Below, piece by piece: positions 51,860 to 58,484 of a DNA stretch of 58,484 nucleotides (its first letter is position 1; each line of letters starts with the position of its first letter). Under the pieces are notes generated by a model. It did not search any database. It was not told the DNA's origin and worked only from the letters and a program-made list of their open reading frames with translations. The translations under genes and the position numbers were made by a program. This DNA comes from Burkholderiales bacterium (lineage in GTDB: Bacteria > Pseudomonadota > Gammaproteobacteria > Burkholderiales > Casimicrobiaceae). The stretch lies in NCBI GenBank assembly GCA_025927765.1, contig JAICKU010000014.1:1-58484 (forward strand), given 5' to 3'.

Positions 51860-52396
51860 CTAATCCACATACCTCGGCGGGTCCGGATCGTCCGCCCAGT
51901 TTTCGGCGGGCTTCTCGGCGCGCGCGAGCCACGCGCGCACGAGCGCCACGTGCTCGCGCTCCTCCGCCTCGAGTCCGCGCGCGGCCTCACGCACTTCGGC
52001 GTCCTCCACGGCCGCGGCGAGATCGGCATAGAACCGCTCCGCGCGCTCCTCGCACGCAAGGGCCAGTTCCAGCGCATGATACGGCTGCATCAGGTAATGC
52101 ACGGCGTCCTCGCCCGGCGTCTCCGGACCCTCGGAAAACGGGCTGCCGCGCGGCACGTACTCGCGCCAGTGCATCTGCGCCATGACCGCCCGCGCGTGGC
52201 CCGTCTCGATATTCGCCATCCGCCGGAACAGCTCGGCCACCTCGACGTTGTTCGCCATTTCCATCGCATCGGCGAGCTCCGCATAGCGTTGCGCGGCCTC
52301 GCTTTCCATCGCGAGCGCGAGCGACATGAACTCGGCGAGATTGCGCGGCGGCTCGTATTCGATCGTGGTGCCCGCGGCCTGCATCGCTGCGTTCAT
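51860..52396 (-). CDS. Ferritin-like (rubrerythrin-type) diiron protein
   Basis: 178 residues, overlapping the korB stop by 4 bases. Four-helix bundle with carboxylate/His motifs ESEAAQRYAEL, ETGHARAV, EERAERFYADL and EAEEREHVALV, i.e. two E...ExxH sets expected for a diiron site. There is no rubredoxin domain. Translational coupling to korAB suggests protection of this oxygen-sensitive oxidoreductase from peroxide or oxygen, or iron supply; this is inference. Confidence 0.8.
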   Translation of the reverse strand: MNAAMQAAGTTIEYEPPRNLAEFMSLALAMESEAAQRYAELADAMEMANNVEVAELFRRMANIETGHARAVMAQMHWREYVPRGSPFSEGPETPGEDAVHYLMQPYHALELALACEERAERFYADLAAAVEDAEVREAARGLEAEEREHVALVRAWLARAEKPAENWADDPDPPRYVD

Positions 52397-53229
52397 AGCG
52401 CGAACTCCGCTTCGAGATCCTCGACGCGCGACCTCGGCTCCGCTGGCGCGAGCGGACACACGGGCCGGTCGCCGGCGTACAGCACGCCGATGTTGAAACC
52501 GTCGTCGGTCATGAGCCGGCGGGCCGCGCGCGACGCATCCGTCGTCGGCTCGACCGGCGCCGGCCGTACCTGCGTCTTCCACTCGCGCTGCTCGGGCCGG
52601 AACGTGACGCACGGCGACAGGATCTCGACGAACGAGAAGCCCGGGTGACGGATCGCCTGCGCGAGGATGTCGGCGGTCCCGTTGGGATCGCCCGAGAATG
52701 CGCGCGCGATGAAGTTCGCGCCCGACGCGAGCGCGACGACCAGCGGATGGAACACACGCAGCTTCGTGCCGCCCGGCGAGAGCTTCGAATCCCAATCGGG
52801 CTCGGTGGTCGGCGACGGCTGGCCCTTGGTCATGCCGTACACGTGGTTGTCCATCACGATGTACGTCAAATCCACGTTGCGCCGGCACGCGTGCAGGAAG
52901 TGGTTGCCGCCGATCGAATAGCCGTCGCCGTCGCCGCCGGCGACGAGCACCGTGAGGTCGGGACGCGCGACCTTGAGACCGGTCGCCGCGGCGAGCGAGC
53001 GCCCGTGCACGCCGTGGAAGCCGTAGCAGTTCGTGTACGCGGGAATGCGCGACGAGCACCCGATGCCGGACACGACGACGACGTCCTCGGGTGGCAGGTC
53101 GAGCATCGCCAGCGCTTTCGTCACCGAGGAGAGCACCGAATAGTCGCCGCAGCCGGGGCACCAGATCGGCTTGTACGCGGACTTGTACGTTTGCGCCGTA
53201 CGTGGCGCGCAGGGGGCGACGTCGTTCAT
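52393..53229 (-). CDS. korB: 2-oxoglutarate:ferredoxin oxidoreductase beta subunit
   Basis: 278 residues. TPP/Mg motif GGDGDGYSIGGNH, the N-terminal Cys motif WCPGCGDYSVL and SGIGCSSRIPAYTNCYGFHGVHGR are typical of KorB. It carries TPP and one [4Fe-4S] cluster and hands electrons to ferredoxin. Its ATG overlaps the korA stop by 4 bases. In Thauera-type anaerobic aromatic degradation, KorAB regenerates the reduced ferredoxin used by benzoyl-CoA reductase, fitting the divergent had-oah-dch-fdx operon. A pyruvate or branched-chain substrate cannot be excluded by eye. Confidence 0.88.
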   Translation of the reverse strand: MNDVAPCAPRTAQTYKSAYKPIWCPGCGDYSVLSSVTKALAMLDLPPEDVVVVSGIGCSSRIPAYTNCYGFHGVHGRSLAAATGLKVARPDLTVLVAGGDGDGYSIGGNHFLHACRRNVDLTYIVMDNHVYGMTKGQPSPTTEPDWDSKLSPGGTKLRVFHPLVVALASGANFIARAFSGDPNGTADILAQAIRHPGFSFVEILSPCVTFRPEQREWKTQVRPAPVEPTTDASRAARRLMTDDGFNIGVLYAGDRPVCPLAPAEPRSRVEDLEAEFAL

Positions 53230-55010
53230 CGTGTGCTCCAGGCGAGGATGGCGTCGGCGAGTTCGCCGGGACGAAGCGGCAGCGGACCCGGACGATGGAA
53301 GCTTCGCGGCTTGCCGGGCAGGTCGATCATCGCGCGCAGGTACCGATACAGTTGCGCGCCGTGGTTCTGCTCGGCGACGAGCACCTGCGACACACCGGCG
53401 AGCGCTTCGTCGAACCGTTCCTGCGACAGCGGCGCGAGCAGGCGCAACGCGATCAGCCGTACGTGCGTGCCGCGTTCGCGCAAACGCCGCAGCGCTTCGC
53501 GCACCGGTGACGCCGCCGATCCGAACGTGATGATCGCGCGCTCGCCGCTGCCTTCGCGATCGGCCCACATCTCGCCGTAGTCGTGCAGGACGAGCTTGCG
53601 CAGGCGCTTGTCGAGCTGCCGCGCGTGGTCGCGCGCCTGGCTGCTCGGAATGCCGCCTTCGGTGTGCTCGAGGCCGTCGGCCGTGTACACGACGCCGGGC
53701 GTGCCGGGGATCGCCATCGGCGAGATGCCGCTTTCGGTGTCGCGATAGCGCTTGTAATCCGGAACGTTCGCTGTGGCCGTCAGTCGGCGCGCGACCCACG
53801 TGCTTTGCGCCGGCTCGTCGACGATCGCGCGCGACTGGCCCATGAACTGGTCGGACAGCACGAGCGCGGGCGCCTGCAGCGCTTCGGCGAGATGCACCGC
53901 CCATTGCGTCGTCGCGAGGCAGTCGCCGATCGACGTCGGCGCCACGACGAGGTGCGGCGCATCGCCGTGCAGTCCCGACACCGCGAACGACAGGTCGCTC
54001 TGCTCGCTCTTCGCCGGAATGCCGGTGGACGGTCCGCCGCGCATCACGTCGACGACGACGATCGGCGTTTCCGATGCGACCGCGAGGCCGATGCCTTCGG
54101 TCATCAGCGCGAGCCCCGGGCCTGCCGTCGCGGTCAACGACGGCACGCCGCCGTACGACGCGCCTATGATCATGTTGACGGACGCGAGCTCGTCCTCCGC
54201 CTGCACGAGCGTGCCGCCGACCTTGGCGAGCGCGGGCGCCATCCATTCGAGCAGCTCCGTCGCCGGCGTGATCGGATACGCGGCGACGAAGCGTACGCCG
54301 CCGCAGAGCGCGCCGTACCCGGCGGCTTCGTTGCCGCTCAAGAGCCACCGCGTGCCCCGCGCCGGCTTCGCCGCGCCGAGCGTGGGAAACGCGTCGACCT
54401 GCGATGCGGCTGCGATGCCGGCGCGAAGGGCTTCGAGATTCGCGGCGAGTCCCGCGTCGTCGCGCTTCCACGACTGCCGAAGCGCCGCTTCGAGCACCGC
54501 CGCGGAGAGTCCGGACAGCGCGCCTGCGAGCCCCAGTGCCACCATGTTGATCCAGCTGCCCGGGATCGATTTCGCGATCTTCTTGAGCGGCAGCGGAACC
54601 ACGCGCGCGCCGCTCGCACGGAACACGTCGGGCGTGTCGCCCTCGCCGGCGTCACCGACGATCACGCTGTTCTCGCAGAGCGGAATCTCGTCGGCGAAGC
54701 GATGGACGTTCTGCCAGTCGACCGCGACCAGCAAATCGAATGCATCGCCGAGCGCGGCCACCGGCCGATGCGCGAGCCGCACGAGCGCGGCCGCTTCGCC
54801 GCCGCGGATCTGCGGCCCGCTCGTGCGCACCATGAGCCCATACAGGCCCGCCTTCGCGGCGGCTTCGAGCAGCAGCATCCCCGCCGTCATCACGCCGCTG
54901 CCGCCGCTGCCCGCGATCGCGATCGACAGGCTCGACGACGCCACCGGCGACGCTCGACGCGAAGGCGCGCTCGCCGCCGCACGCTCCTCCGTTCCCACCG
55001 GCATGTCCAT
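53226..55010 (-). CDS. korA: 2-oxoglutarate:ferredoxin oxidoreductase fused gamma/alpha subunit
   Basis: 594 residues, ATG 55010 with GGAG upstream. Residues about 20-220 are the gamma domain (IAGSGGSGVMTAGMLLLEAA, RTSGPQIRGGEAAAL). Residues about 235-594 are the alpha domain (FVAAYPITPATELLEWM, TATAGPGLALMTEGIGLA). The gamma-alpha fusion paired with a small beta subunit is the KorAB layout. First gene of the minus-strand operon korA-korB-ferritin-like; the divergent gap carries an FNR box. Confidence 0.88.
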   Translation of the reverse strand: MDMPVGTEERAAASAPSRRASPVASSSLSIAIAGSGGSGVMTAGMLLLEAAAKAGLYGLMVRTSGPQIRGGEAAALVRLAHRPVAALGDAFDLLVAVDWQNVHRFADEIPLCENSVIVGDAGEGDTPDVFRASGARVVPLPLKKIAKSIPGSWINMVALGLAGALSGLSAAVLEAALRQSWKRDDAGLAANLEALRAGIAAASQVDAFPTLGAAKPARGTRWLLSGNEAAGYGALCGGVRFVAAYPITPATELLEWMAPALAKVGGTLVQAEDELASVNMIIGASYGGVPSLTATAGPGLALMTEGIGLAVASETPIVVVDVMRGGPSTGIPAKSEQSDLSFAVSGLHGDAPHLVVAPTSIGDCLATTQWAVHLAEALQAPALVLSDQFMGQSRAIVDEPAQSTWVARRLTATANVPDYKRYRDTESGISPMAIPGTPGVVYTADGLEHTEGGIPSSQARDHARQLDKRLRKLVLHDYGEMWADREGSGERAIITFGSAASPVREALRRLRERGTHVRLIALRLLAPLSQERFDEALAGVSQVLVAEQNHGAQLYRYLRAMIDLPGKPRSFHRPGPLPLRPGELADAILAWSTR

Positions 55011-55067
55011 TCGATTCTCCGCGCGCTCGCGATGGCGACAGTAGACGTTCTGCACACGTCGCATGCG

Positions 55068-55081
55068 TTGATGCAGATCAA
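55068..55081. promoter_or_regulatory. Perfect FNR/DNR box between korA and had
   Basis: TTGATGCAGATCAA is a full match to TTGAT-N4-ATCAA. Toward had, GAACAT at 55104-55109 sits at the same distance as the -10 elements of the other boxes. The box also lies 58 bases from the korA ATG, so it could serve both operons. FNR-type AcpR in Azoarcus controls an anaerobic benzoate operon from such a box. Confidence 0.8.
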
Positions 55082-55152
55082 GGCACTTCTGCGCCGCCGC
55101 GCAGAACATGCCACAAATCGGTATTGCGGTACCACATTGCTAGGAGCACCCC

Positions 55153-56220
55153 ATGCGCATCGACGGACACCGCTGGCAGATGAGCGCGGCCAATGCGCCG
55201 CTGGCGCGCGAGGCCTGCATTTTCGAAGCCGGCGATGGCGAAGTGGTCGTCAGGATCGCGGGCTGCGGTGTGTGCCACACCGACCTCGGCTACCTGTACG
55301 ACGGCGTGCGCACCAACCAGCCGCTGCCGCTCGCGCTCGGCCACGAGATCAGCGGCACCGTCGTCGCGACGGGTCCGGGTGCGGAAGCCTGGCAGGGCCG
55401 GGCCGTGATCGTGCCGGCCGTGCTGCCCTGCGGCGAATGCGATCACTGCCGCCGTGGCCGCGCGACGATCTGCCGCCATCAGAAGATGCCGGGCAACGAC
55501 ATGCACGGCGGATTCGCGTCGCACATCGTCGTGCCCGCACGCGGCCTGTGCGTGGTCGATCTCGAGCGCCTCGCCAACGCGGGGCTCACGCTCGCCGAGG
55601 TGTCGATCGTCGCCGATGCGGTGACCACGCCGTACCAGGCGGTGCGGCGTGCAGGGGTCGAGCCCGGCAGCCTCGCGATCGTAGTGGGCGCCGGCGGCGT
55701 CGGCGGCTATTGCGTGCAGATCGCGAAGGCGATGGGCGCCACCGTCGTCGCGATCGACGTCGACGAGGCGAAGCTGGCGGCCATTGGCCGCCACGGCGCG
55801 TCGCTGACGCTGAACGGCCGGCAGCACGACGCGAAAGGCGTGAAGGGCGCGATCGTGGAATTCGCGCGCGCGAACCGGCTGCCGACGACCGAATGGTGCA
55901 TCTTCGAATGCTCGGGCACGGCCGCGGGGCAGCTCACCGCGTTCGGGCTGCTCGTGCACGGCGCGACCCTGTCCGTCGTCGGCTTCACGATGGACAAGGT
56001 CGAGATCCGCCTCTCGAACCTGATGGCGTTCGACGCACGCGCGCTCGGCAACTGGGGCTGCCCGCCCGAGCTCTACCCGGCCGCGCTCGGCCTCGTGCTC
56101 GACGGGAAGATCGCGGTGAAGCCGTTCGTCGAGGCGCGCCGCCTCGACGACATCAACGAGGTTTTCCACGCCGTGCACCAGCGCGAGATCCGCAAGCGCG
56201 CCGTGCTCGTCCCCGCCTGA
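55153..56220 (+). CDS. had: 6-hydroxycyclohex-1-ene-1-carbonyl-CoA dehydrogenase
   Basis: 355 residues, medium-chain zinc alcohol dehydrogenase. Catalytic zinc region [28 protein letters not shown] (segments CGVCHTD and LALGHE), four-Cys structural zinc loop ([16 protein letters not shown]) and NAD motif [20 protein letters not shown]. The order with oah and dch identifies it as the Had enzyme of the Thauera-type benzoyl-CoA pathway: NAD-dependent oxidation of 6-hydroxycyclohex-1-ene-1-carbonyl-CoA to the 6-oxo compound. AGGAG precedes ATG 55153. First gene of the operon. Confidence 0.9.
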   Translation: MRIDGHRWQMSAANAPLAREACIFEAGDGEVVVRIAGCGVCHTDLGYLYDGVRTNQPLPLALGHEISGTVVATGPGAEAWQGRAVIVPAVLPCGECDHCRRGRATICRHQKMPGNDMHGGFASHIVVPARGLCVVDLERLANAGLTLAEVSIVADAVTTPYQAVRRAGVEPGSLAIVVGAGGVGGYCVQIAKAMGATVVAIDVDEAKLAAIGRHGASLTLNGRQHDAKGVKGAIVEFARANRLPTTEWCIFECSGTAAGQLTAFGLLVHGATLSVVGFTMDKVEIRLSNLMAFDARALGNWGCPPELYPAALGLVLDGKIAVKPFVEARRLDDINEVFHAVHQREIRKRAVLVPA

Positions 56221-56222
56221 AA

Positions 56223-56249
56223 CGAAATGAGGGTCAGGCCCTCGTTTCG
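56223..56249. repeat. GGGTCAG palindrome, copy 5 (short)
   Basis: CGAAATGAGGG / CCCTCGTTTCG arms with one mismatch around a 5-base TCAGG loop, starting two bases after the had stop and inside the had-oah gap. Same GGGTCAG core as the longer copies. As an intra-operon hairpin it may tune relative expression rather than terminate. Confidence 0.6.
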
Positions 56250-56297
56250 AACGCTTCCTTTCATCGGACCGTTACCAAGCGATCGAGGAATCAGCGA

Positions 56298-57419
56298 ATG
56301 AATGCCCCCGAACTCGCGCGCGCAGTCCTGAAGTCGCACGACCTCGTCGACGCCGTCGCCGCACCCGGCGTCCGCTACGAGTTGCGGCCCGCGCAAAAGC
56401 CCGACGGCACGACCGTCAGCGGCCTCTACAACGCGTGGATCACGCTCGACAACCCGTCGCAGTTCAACTCGTACACGACGGACATGGTGAAGGCCGTGAT
56501 CCTCGGCTTCCGCGCGGCGTCGAACGCGCGCGACGTGAACTGCGTCGTGTTCACCGGCACCGGCGACAAGGCGTTCTGCACCGGCGGCAACACCAGGGAA
56601 TACGCGGAGTACTACGGCGGCCGGCCGCTCGAATACCGGCAGTACATGCGGCTTTTCAACGACATGGTGTCGTCGATTCTCGCGTGCGACAAGCCGGTGA
56701 TCTGCCGCGTGAACGGCATGCGCATCGGCGGGGGCCAGGAGATCGGCATGGCGTGCGATTTCTCGGTCGCGCAGGACCTGGCGCGCTTTGGTCAGGCGGG
56801 GCCCAAGCACGGCTCGGCACCGATCGGCGGCGCCACCGATTTCCTGCCGCCGATGATCGGCAACGAGCGCGCGATGGTGGCGGGCGTGCTGTGCGAGCCG
56901 TTCTCCGCGCATAAGGCGTATCACTGGGGCCTGCTCGCGGACATCGCGCCGGCACTCGTCGTCGACGGCGCGTACGTCGCGAATCCGCTGGTGGAATCGC
57001 AGCGGATGGTCGACGAGTACGGCCGCTTCGTCTTCGGCGAGCCGAAGACCGGCGACGCGGCGAAGGAAGCGAAGGCCCTGCTCGCACGCGGCCGCGTCGA
57101 CCTCGCGCAGCTCGATGCGCGCGTGGAAGCCCTGTGCGCCAAGCTCCTGCTCACCTTCCCCGACTGCACGACGAAGACCCTCGAGGAACTGCGCAAGCCG
57201 AAGCTCGACGCGTGGAACCGCAACAAGGAAAACTCGCGCGCGTGGCTCGCGCTCAACATGATGACCGAGGCGCGCGCGGGCTTCACCGCGTTCAACGAAG
57301 GCACGAAGGACGACCGCGAGGCCGATTTCGTGCTGCTGCGGCAGCGGCTCGCGCAGGGCGAAGGCTGGACGGGTGGCCTGTTCGACGCCATTTTGCCCAG
57401 GAACAAGCCTGGCGCGTGA
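56298..57419 (+). CDS. oah: 6-oxocyclohex-1-ene-1-carbonyl-CoA hydrolase (ring opening)
   Basis: 373 residues, larger than ordinary crotonases. Features of the BamA/Oah family: ITLDNPSQFNSYTTDMVKAVI (segment NPSQFNSYTTDMV), FTGTGDKAFCTGGNTREYAEYYGGRPLEYR (segment CTGGNTREYAEYYGG) and GGGQEIGMACDFSVAQD. It hydrates and hydrolytically opens the alicyclic ring to 3-hydroxypimelyl-CoA, a diagnostic step of anaerobic benzoyl-CoA degradation. It follows had by 77 bases containing a short palindrome and precedes dch by 4. Confidence 0.93.
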   Translation: MNAPELARAVLKSHDLVDAVAAPGVRYELRPAQKPDGTTVSGLYNAWITLDNPSQFNSYTTDMVKAVILGFRAASNARDVNCVVFTGTGDKAFCTGGNTREYAEYYGGRPLEYRQYMRLFNDMVSSILACDKPVICRVNGMRIGGGQEIGMACDFSVAQDLARFGQAGPKHGSAPIGGATDFLPPMIGNERAMVAGVLCEPFSAHKAYHWGLLADIAPALVVDGAYVANPLVESQRMVDEYGRFVFGEPKTGDAAKEAKALLARGRVDLAQLDARVEALCAKLLLTFPDCTTKTLEELRKPKLDAWNRNKENSRAWLALNMMTEARAGFTAFNEGTKDDREADFVLLRQRLAQGEGWTGGLFDAILPRNKPGA

Positions 57420-57423
57420 CGTG

Positions 57424-58212
57424 ATGAATGCCACGCCGCAAGCGGCGGCGGCGCCGATCGACTGCTGGCTCGACCGCGACCGTGCGCTCCTGCGTCTGCG
57501 CCTTGCGCGGCCCAAGGCGAACATCGTCGACGCGGCTATGATCCGCGCGTTACAAGACGCGCTGCGCGAGCATGCATCGAACACGAAGCTGCGCGCGGTG
57601 CTGCTCGACGCTGCCGGCCCGCACTTCAGCTTTGGCGCGAGCGTCGAGGAACATCGCGCGGCGCAATGCGAAGCGATGCTCGACGCGCTGCACGCGCTGA
57701 TCGTGGCGATGCTCGAGTTTCCCGCGCCGATCGTCGTCGCGGTCAAGGGCCAGTGCCTCGGCGGTGGCCTCGAAGTGGCGCTTGCCGGCACCGTGATCGT
57801 CGCGCATCCGCAGGCGCTGCTCGGCCAGCCGGAAACGCGGCTTGGCGTATTCGCGCCTGCGGCTTCATGCCTGTTGCCATATCGGATCGGCGTCGGCGCG
57901 GCCGAGGATCTGCTGCTGTCGGGTCGCAGCGTGAGCGGCAGCGAGGCGAAGGCGATGGGACTCGTGGAACTGCTTGCCGACGACCCGGAAGCCGCGGCGC
58001 TCGCGTACGTCGACGAATACCTCGTGCCGAAGAGCGCCGCCGCGCTGCGGCTCGCGCTTTGCGCCGCGCGCGGCCCGCGCGTGCACGAGGTGCGCCGCCG
58101 GCTCGACGCGTTGACGCGGCTTTACGTGGACACGCTGATGACGACGCACGACGCCACCGAAGGCATCGACGCGTTTCTCGCGAAGCGCGCGGCTGCGTGG
58201 CAGCACCGCTGA
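57424..58212 (+). CDS. dch: Cyclohexa-1,5-diene-1-carbonyl-CoA hydratase
   Basis: 262 residues, crotonase fold: LLDAAGPHFSFGASVEEHR, AVKGQCLGGGLEVALAGTV and a GQPETRLGVFAPAASCLLP loop. The FSFGASVEEH motif is typical of Dch, which adds water to the dienoyl-CoA made by benzoyl-CoA reductase. ATG 57424, with GTG 57421 possible. It is 4 bases after oah and 43 before the ferredoxin gene. Confidence 0.9.
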   Translation: MNATPQAAAAPIDCWLDRDRALLRLRLARPKANIVDAAMIRALQDALREHASNTKLRAVLLDAAGPHFSFGASVEEHRAAQCEAMLDALHALIVAMLEFPAPIVVAVKGQCLGGGLEVALAGTVIVAHPQALLGQPETRLGVFAPAASCLLPYRIGVGAAEDLLLSGRSVSGSEAKAMGLVELLADDPEAAALAYVDEYLVPKSAAALRLALCAARGPRVHEVRRRLDALTRLYVDTLMTTHDATEGIDAFLAKRAAAWQHR

Positions 58213-58255
58213 AACGCGCGCCCCGAATCACCCCAACGCCAGAAAGGAGACGACG

Positions 58256-58484
58256 ATGGCCCTGCAAATCACCGACGACTGCACGGCGTGCGACGCATGC
58301 CGGCCCGTGTGCCCGAACGAGGCGATCAGCGTGGGCGACCCGGTCTACGTGATCGATCCGCTGCGCTGCACCGAGTGCGTGGGCGCCGAGGACGAGCCGC
58401 AGTGCCGGCTCGTGTGCCCGGCCGATTGCATCGAGGACCATCCCGATTACCGCGAGTCGCGCGACTCGCTGCGCGCCAAGTACC
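58256..58484 (+). CDS. fdx: 2[4Fe-4S] ferredoxin (truncated by window edge)
   Basis: 76 codons are visible from ATG 58256 (AAAGGAGA site). The first cluster motif is C-x2-C-x2-C-x3-C (CTACDACRPVCP). The second has the extended spacing C-x2-C-x8-C-x3-C (CTECVGAEDEPQCRLVCP), as in Allochromatium/Thauera-type ferredoxins of very low potential. In Thauera this ferredoxin feeds benzoyl-CoA reductase and is reduced by KorAB. The bcr genes would be expected to the right of the window. Confidence 0.9.
   Translation, partial: MALQITDDCTACDACRPVCPNEAISVGDPVYVIDPLRCTECVGAEDEPQCRLVCPADCIEDHPDYRESRDSLRAKY

Noticed and set aside
53583-56297. Very long plus-strand reading frame upstream of oah, antisense to korA and out of frame through had
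   Set aside because: Its translation is Arg/Ala/His-rich nonsense caused by high GC; korA and had have clear family motifs in other frames. Only the part from 56298 is real.
1-58484. CRISPR arrays, tRNA/rRNA genes, integrases, phage genes
   Set aside because: No regularly spaced repeats, no cloverleaf-like or rRNA sequences and no recombinase motifs were noticed on either strand.

Overview
The window is high-GC DNA (roughly two thirds G+C) from a facultatively anaerobic, denitrifying, aromatic-degrading proteobacterium, most likely a betaproteobacterium. The evidence is gene content: a split aerobic phenylacetyl-CoA (paa) pathway, a PHA-granule protein, an FNR/DNR-type regulon, an unusual NO-reductase-like respiratory island, and the start of a Thauera/Azoarcus-type anaerobic benzoyl-CoA operon. 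I see no rRNA, tRNA, CRISPR array, transposase or prophage.

Layout. 1-3.7 kb: a partial, internally deleted DUF1326 gene, two Tat-exported oxidoreductases flanking a Tlc-like transporter, and a PHA-system protein. 3.7-11.5 kb (minus): phyH-like, paaK, paaI, paaH, paaG, paaN, paaE. 11.5-21.2 kb (plus): a copper/silver efflux operon (cusCBA type) led by a large periplasmic amidohydrolase. It lies exactly between paaE and paaDCBA (21.2-23.8 kb, minus), so the usual paaABCDE unit is split. 23.8-34.3 kb: a small conserved protein, a polyamine/iron-type ABC importer preceded by a 50-residue acidic protein, an SDR, NDH-2, a lipoyl-E3 and aspartase. 34.4-38.7 kb: single genes (PEBP, metallophosphoesterase, frame-damaged intradiol dioxygenase, nitronate monooxygenase, DUF488), several of them bounded by a dispersed GGGTCAG palindrome.

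38.7-50.7 kb is the most unusual part. It holds a second nitronate-monooxygenase-like gene, a Crp/Fnr regulator of DNR type, DUF2249, a heme A synthase fragment and two plus-strand operons. The first encodes a 62-residue membrane protein, a CuA subunit II, a heme-copper subunit I in which HPEVY is replaced by HSSQQ (sNOR/NorSY-like), heme O synthase and SenC/SCO. The second encodes a cytochrome b/[2Fe-2S]/FAD-NAD(P)H reductase fusion, an unknown membrane-anchored protein, a second divergent heme-copper subunit I (GGGHVLQ in helix VI) and heme A synthase. Consensus FNR/DNR boxes (TTGAT-N4-GTCA[A/T]) sit about 41.5 bp before the inferred start sites of both operons and of the nitronate-monooxygenase-like gene. 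A perfect TTGAT-N4-ATCAA box precedes the benzoyl-CoA operon.

50.7-58.5 kb: a RES/Xre toxin-antitoxin pair with a palindromic operator, then a rubrerythrin-like protein with korBA (2-oxoglutarate:ferredoxin oxidoreductase, minus). Divergent from these are had, oah, dch and a 2[4Fe-4S] ferredoxin running off the right edge. KorAB would reduce the ferredoxin that feeds benzoyl-CoA reductase, whose genes are expected just beyond the window. A coherent reading is a low-oxygen regulon joining NO/nitrite respiration to anaerobic aromatic degradation, with the aerobic paa pathway as the oxic counterpart.
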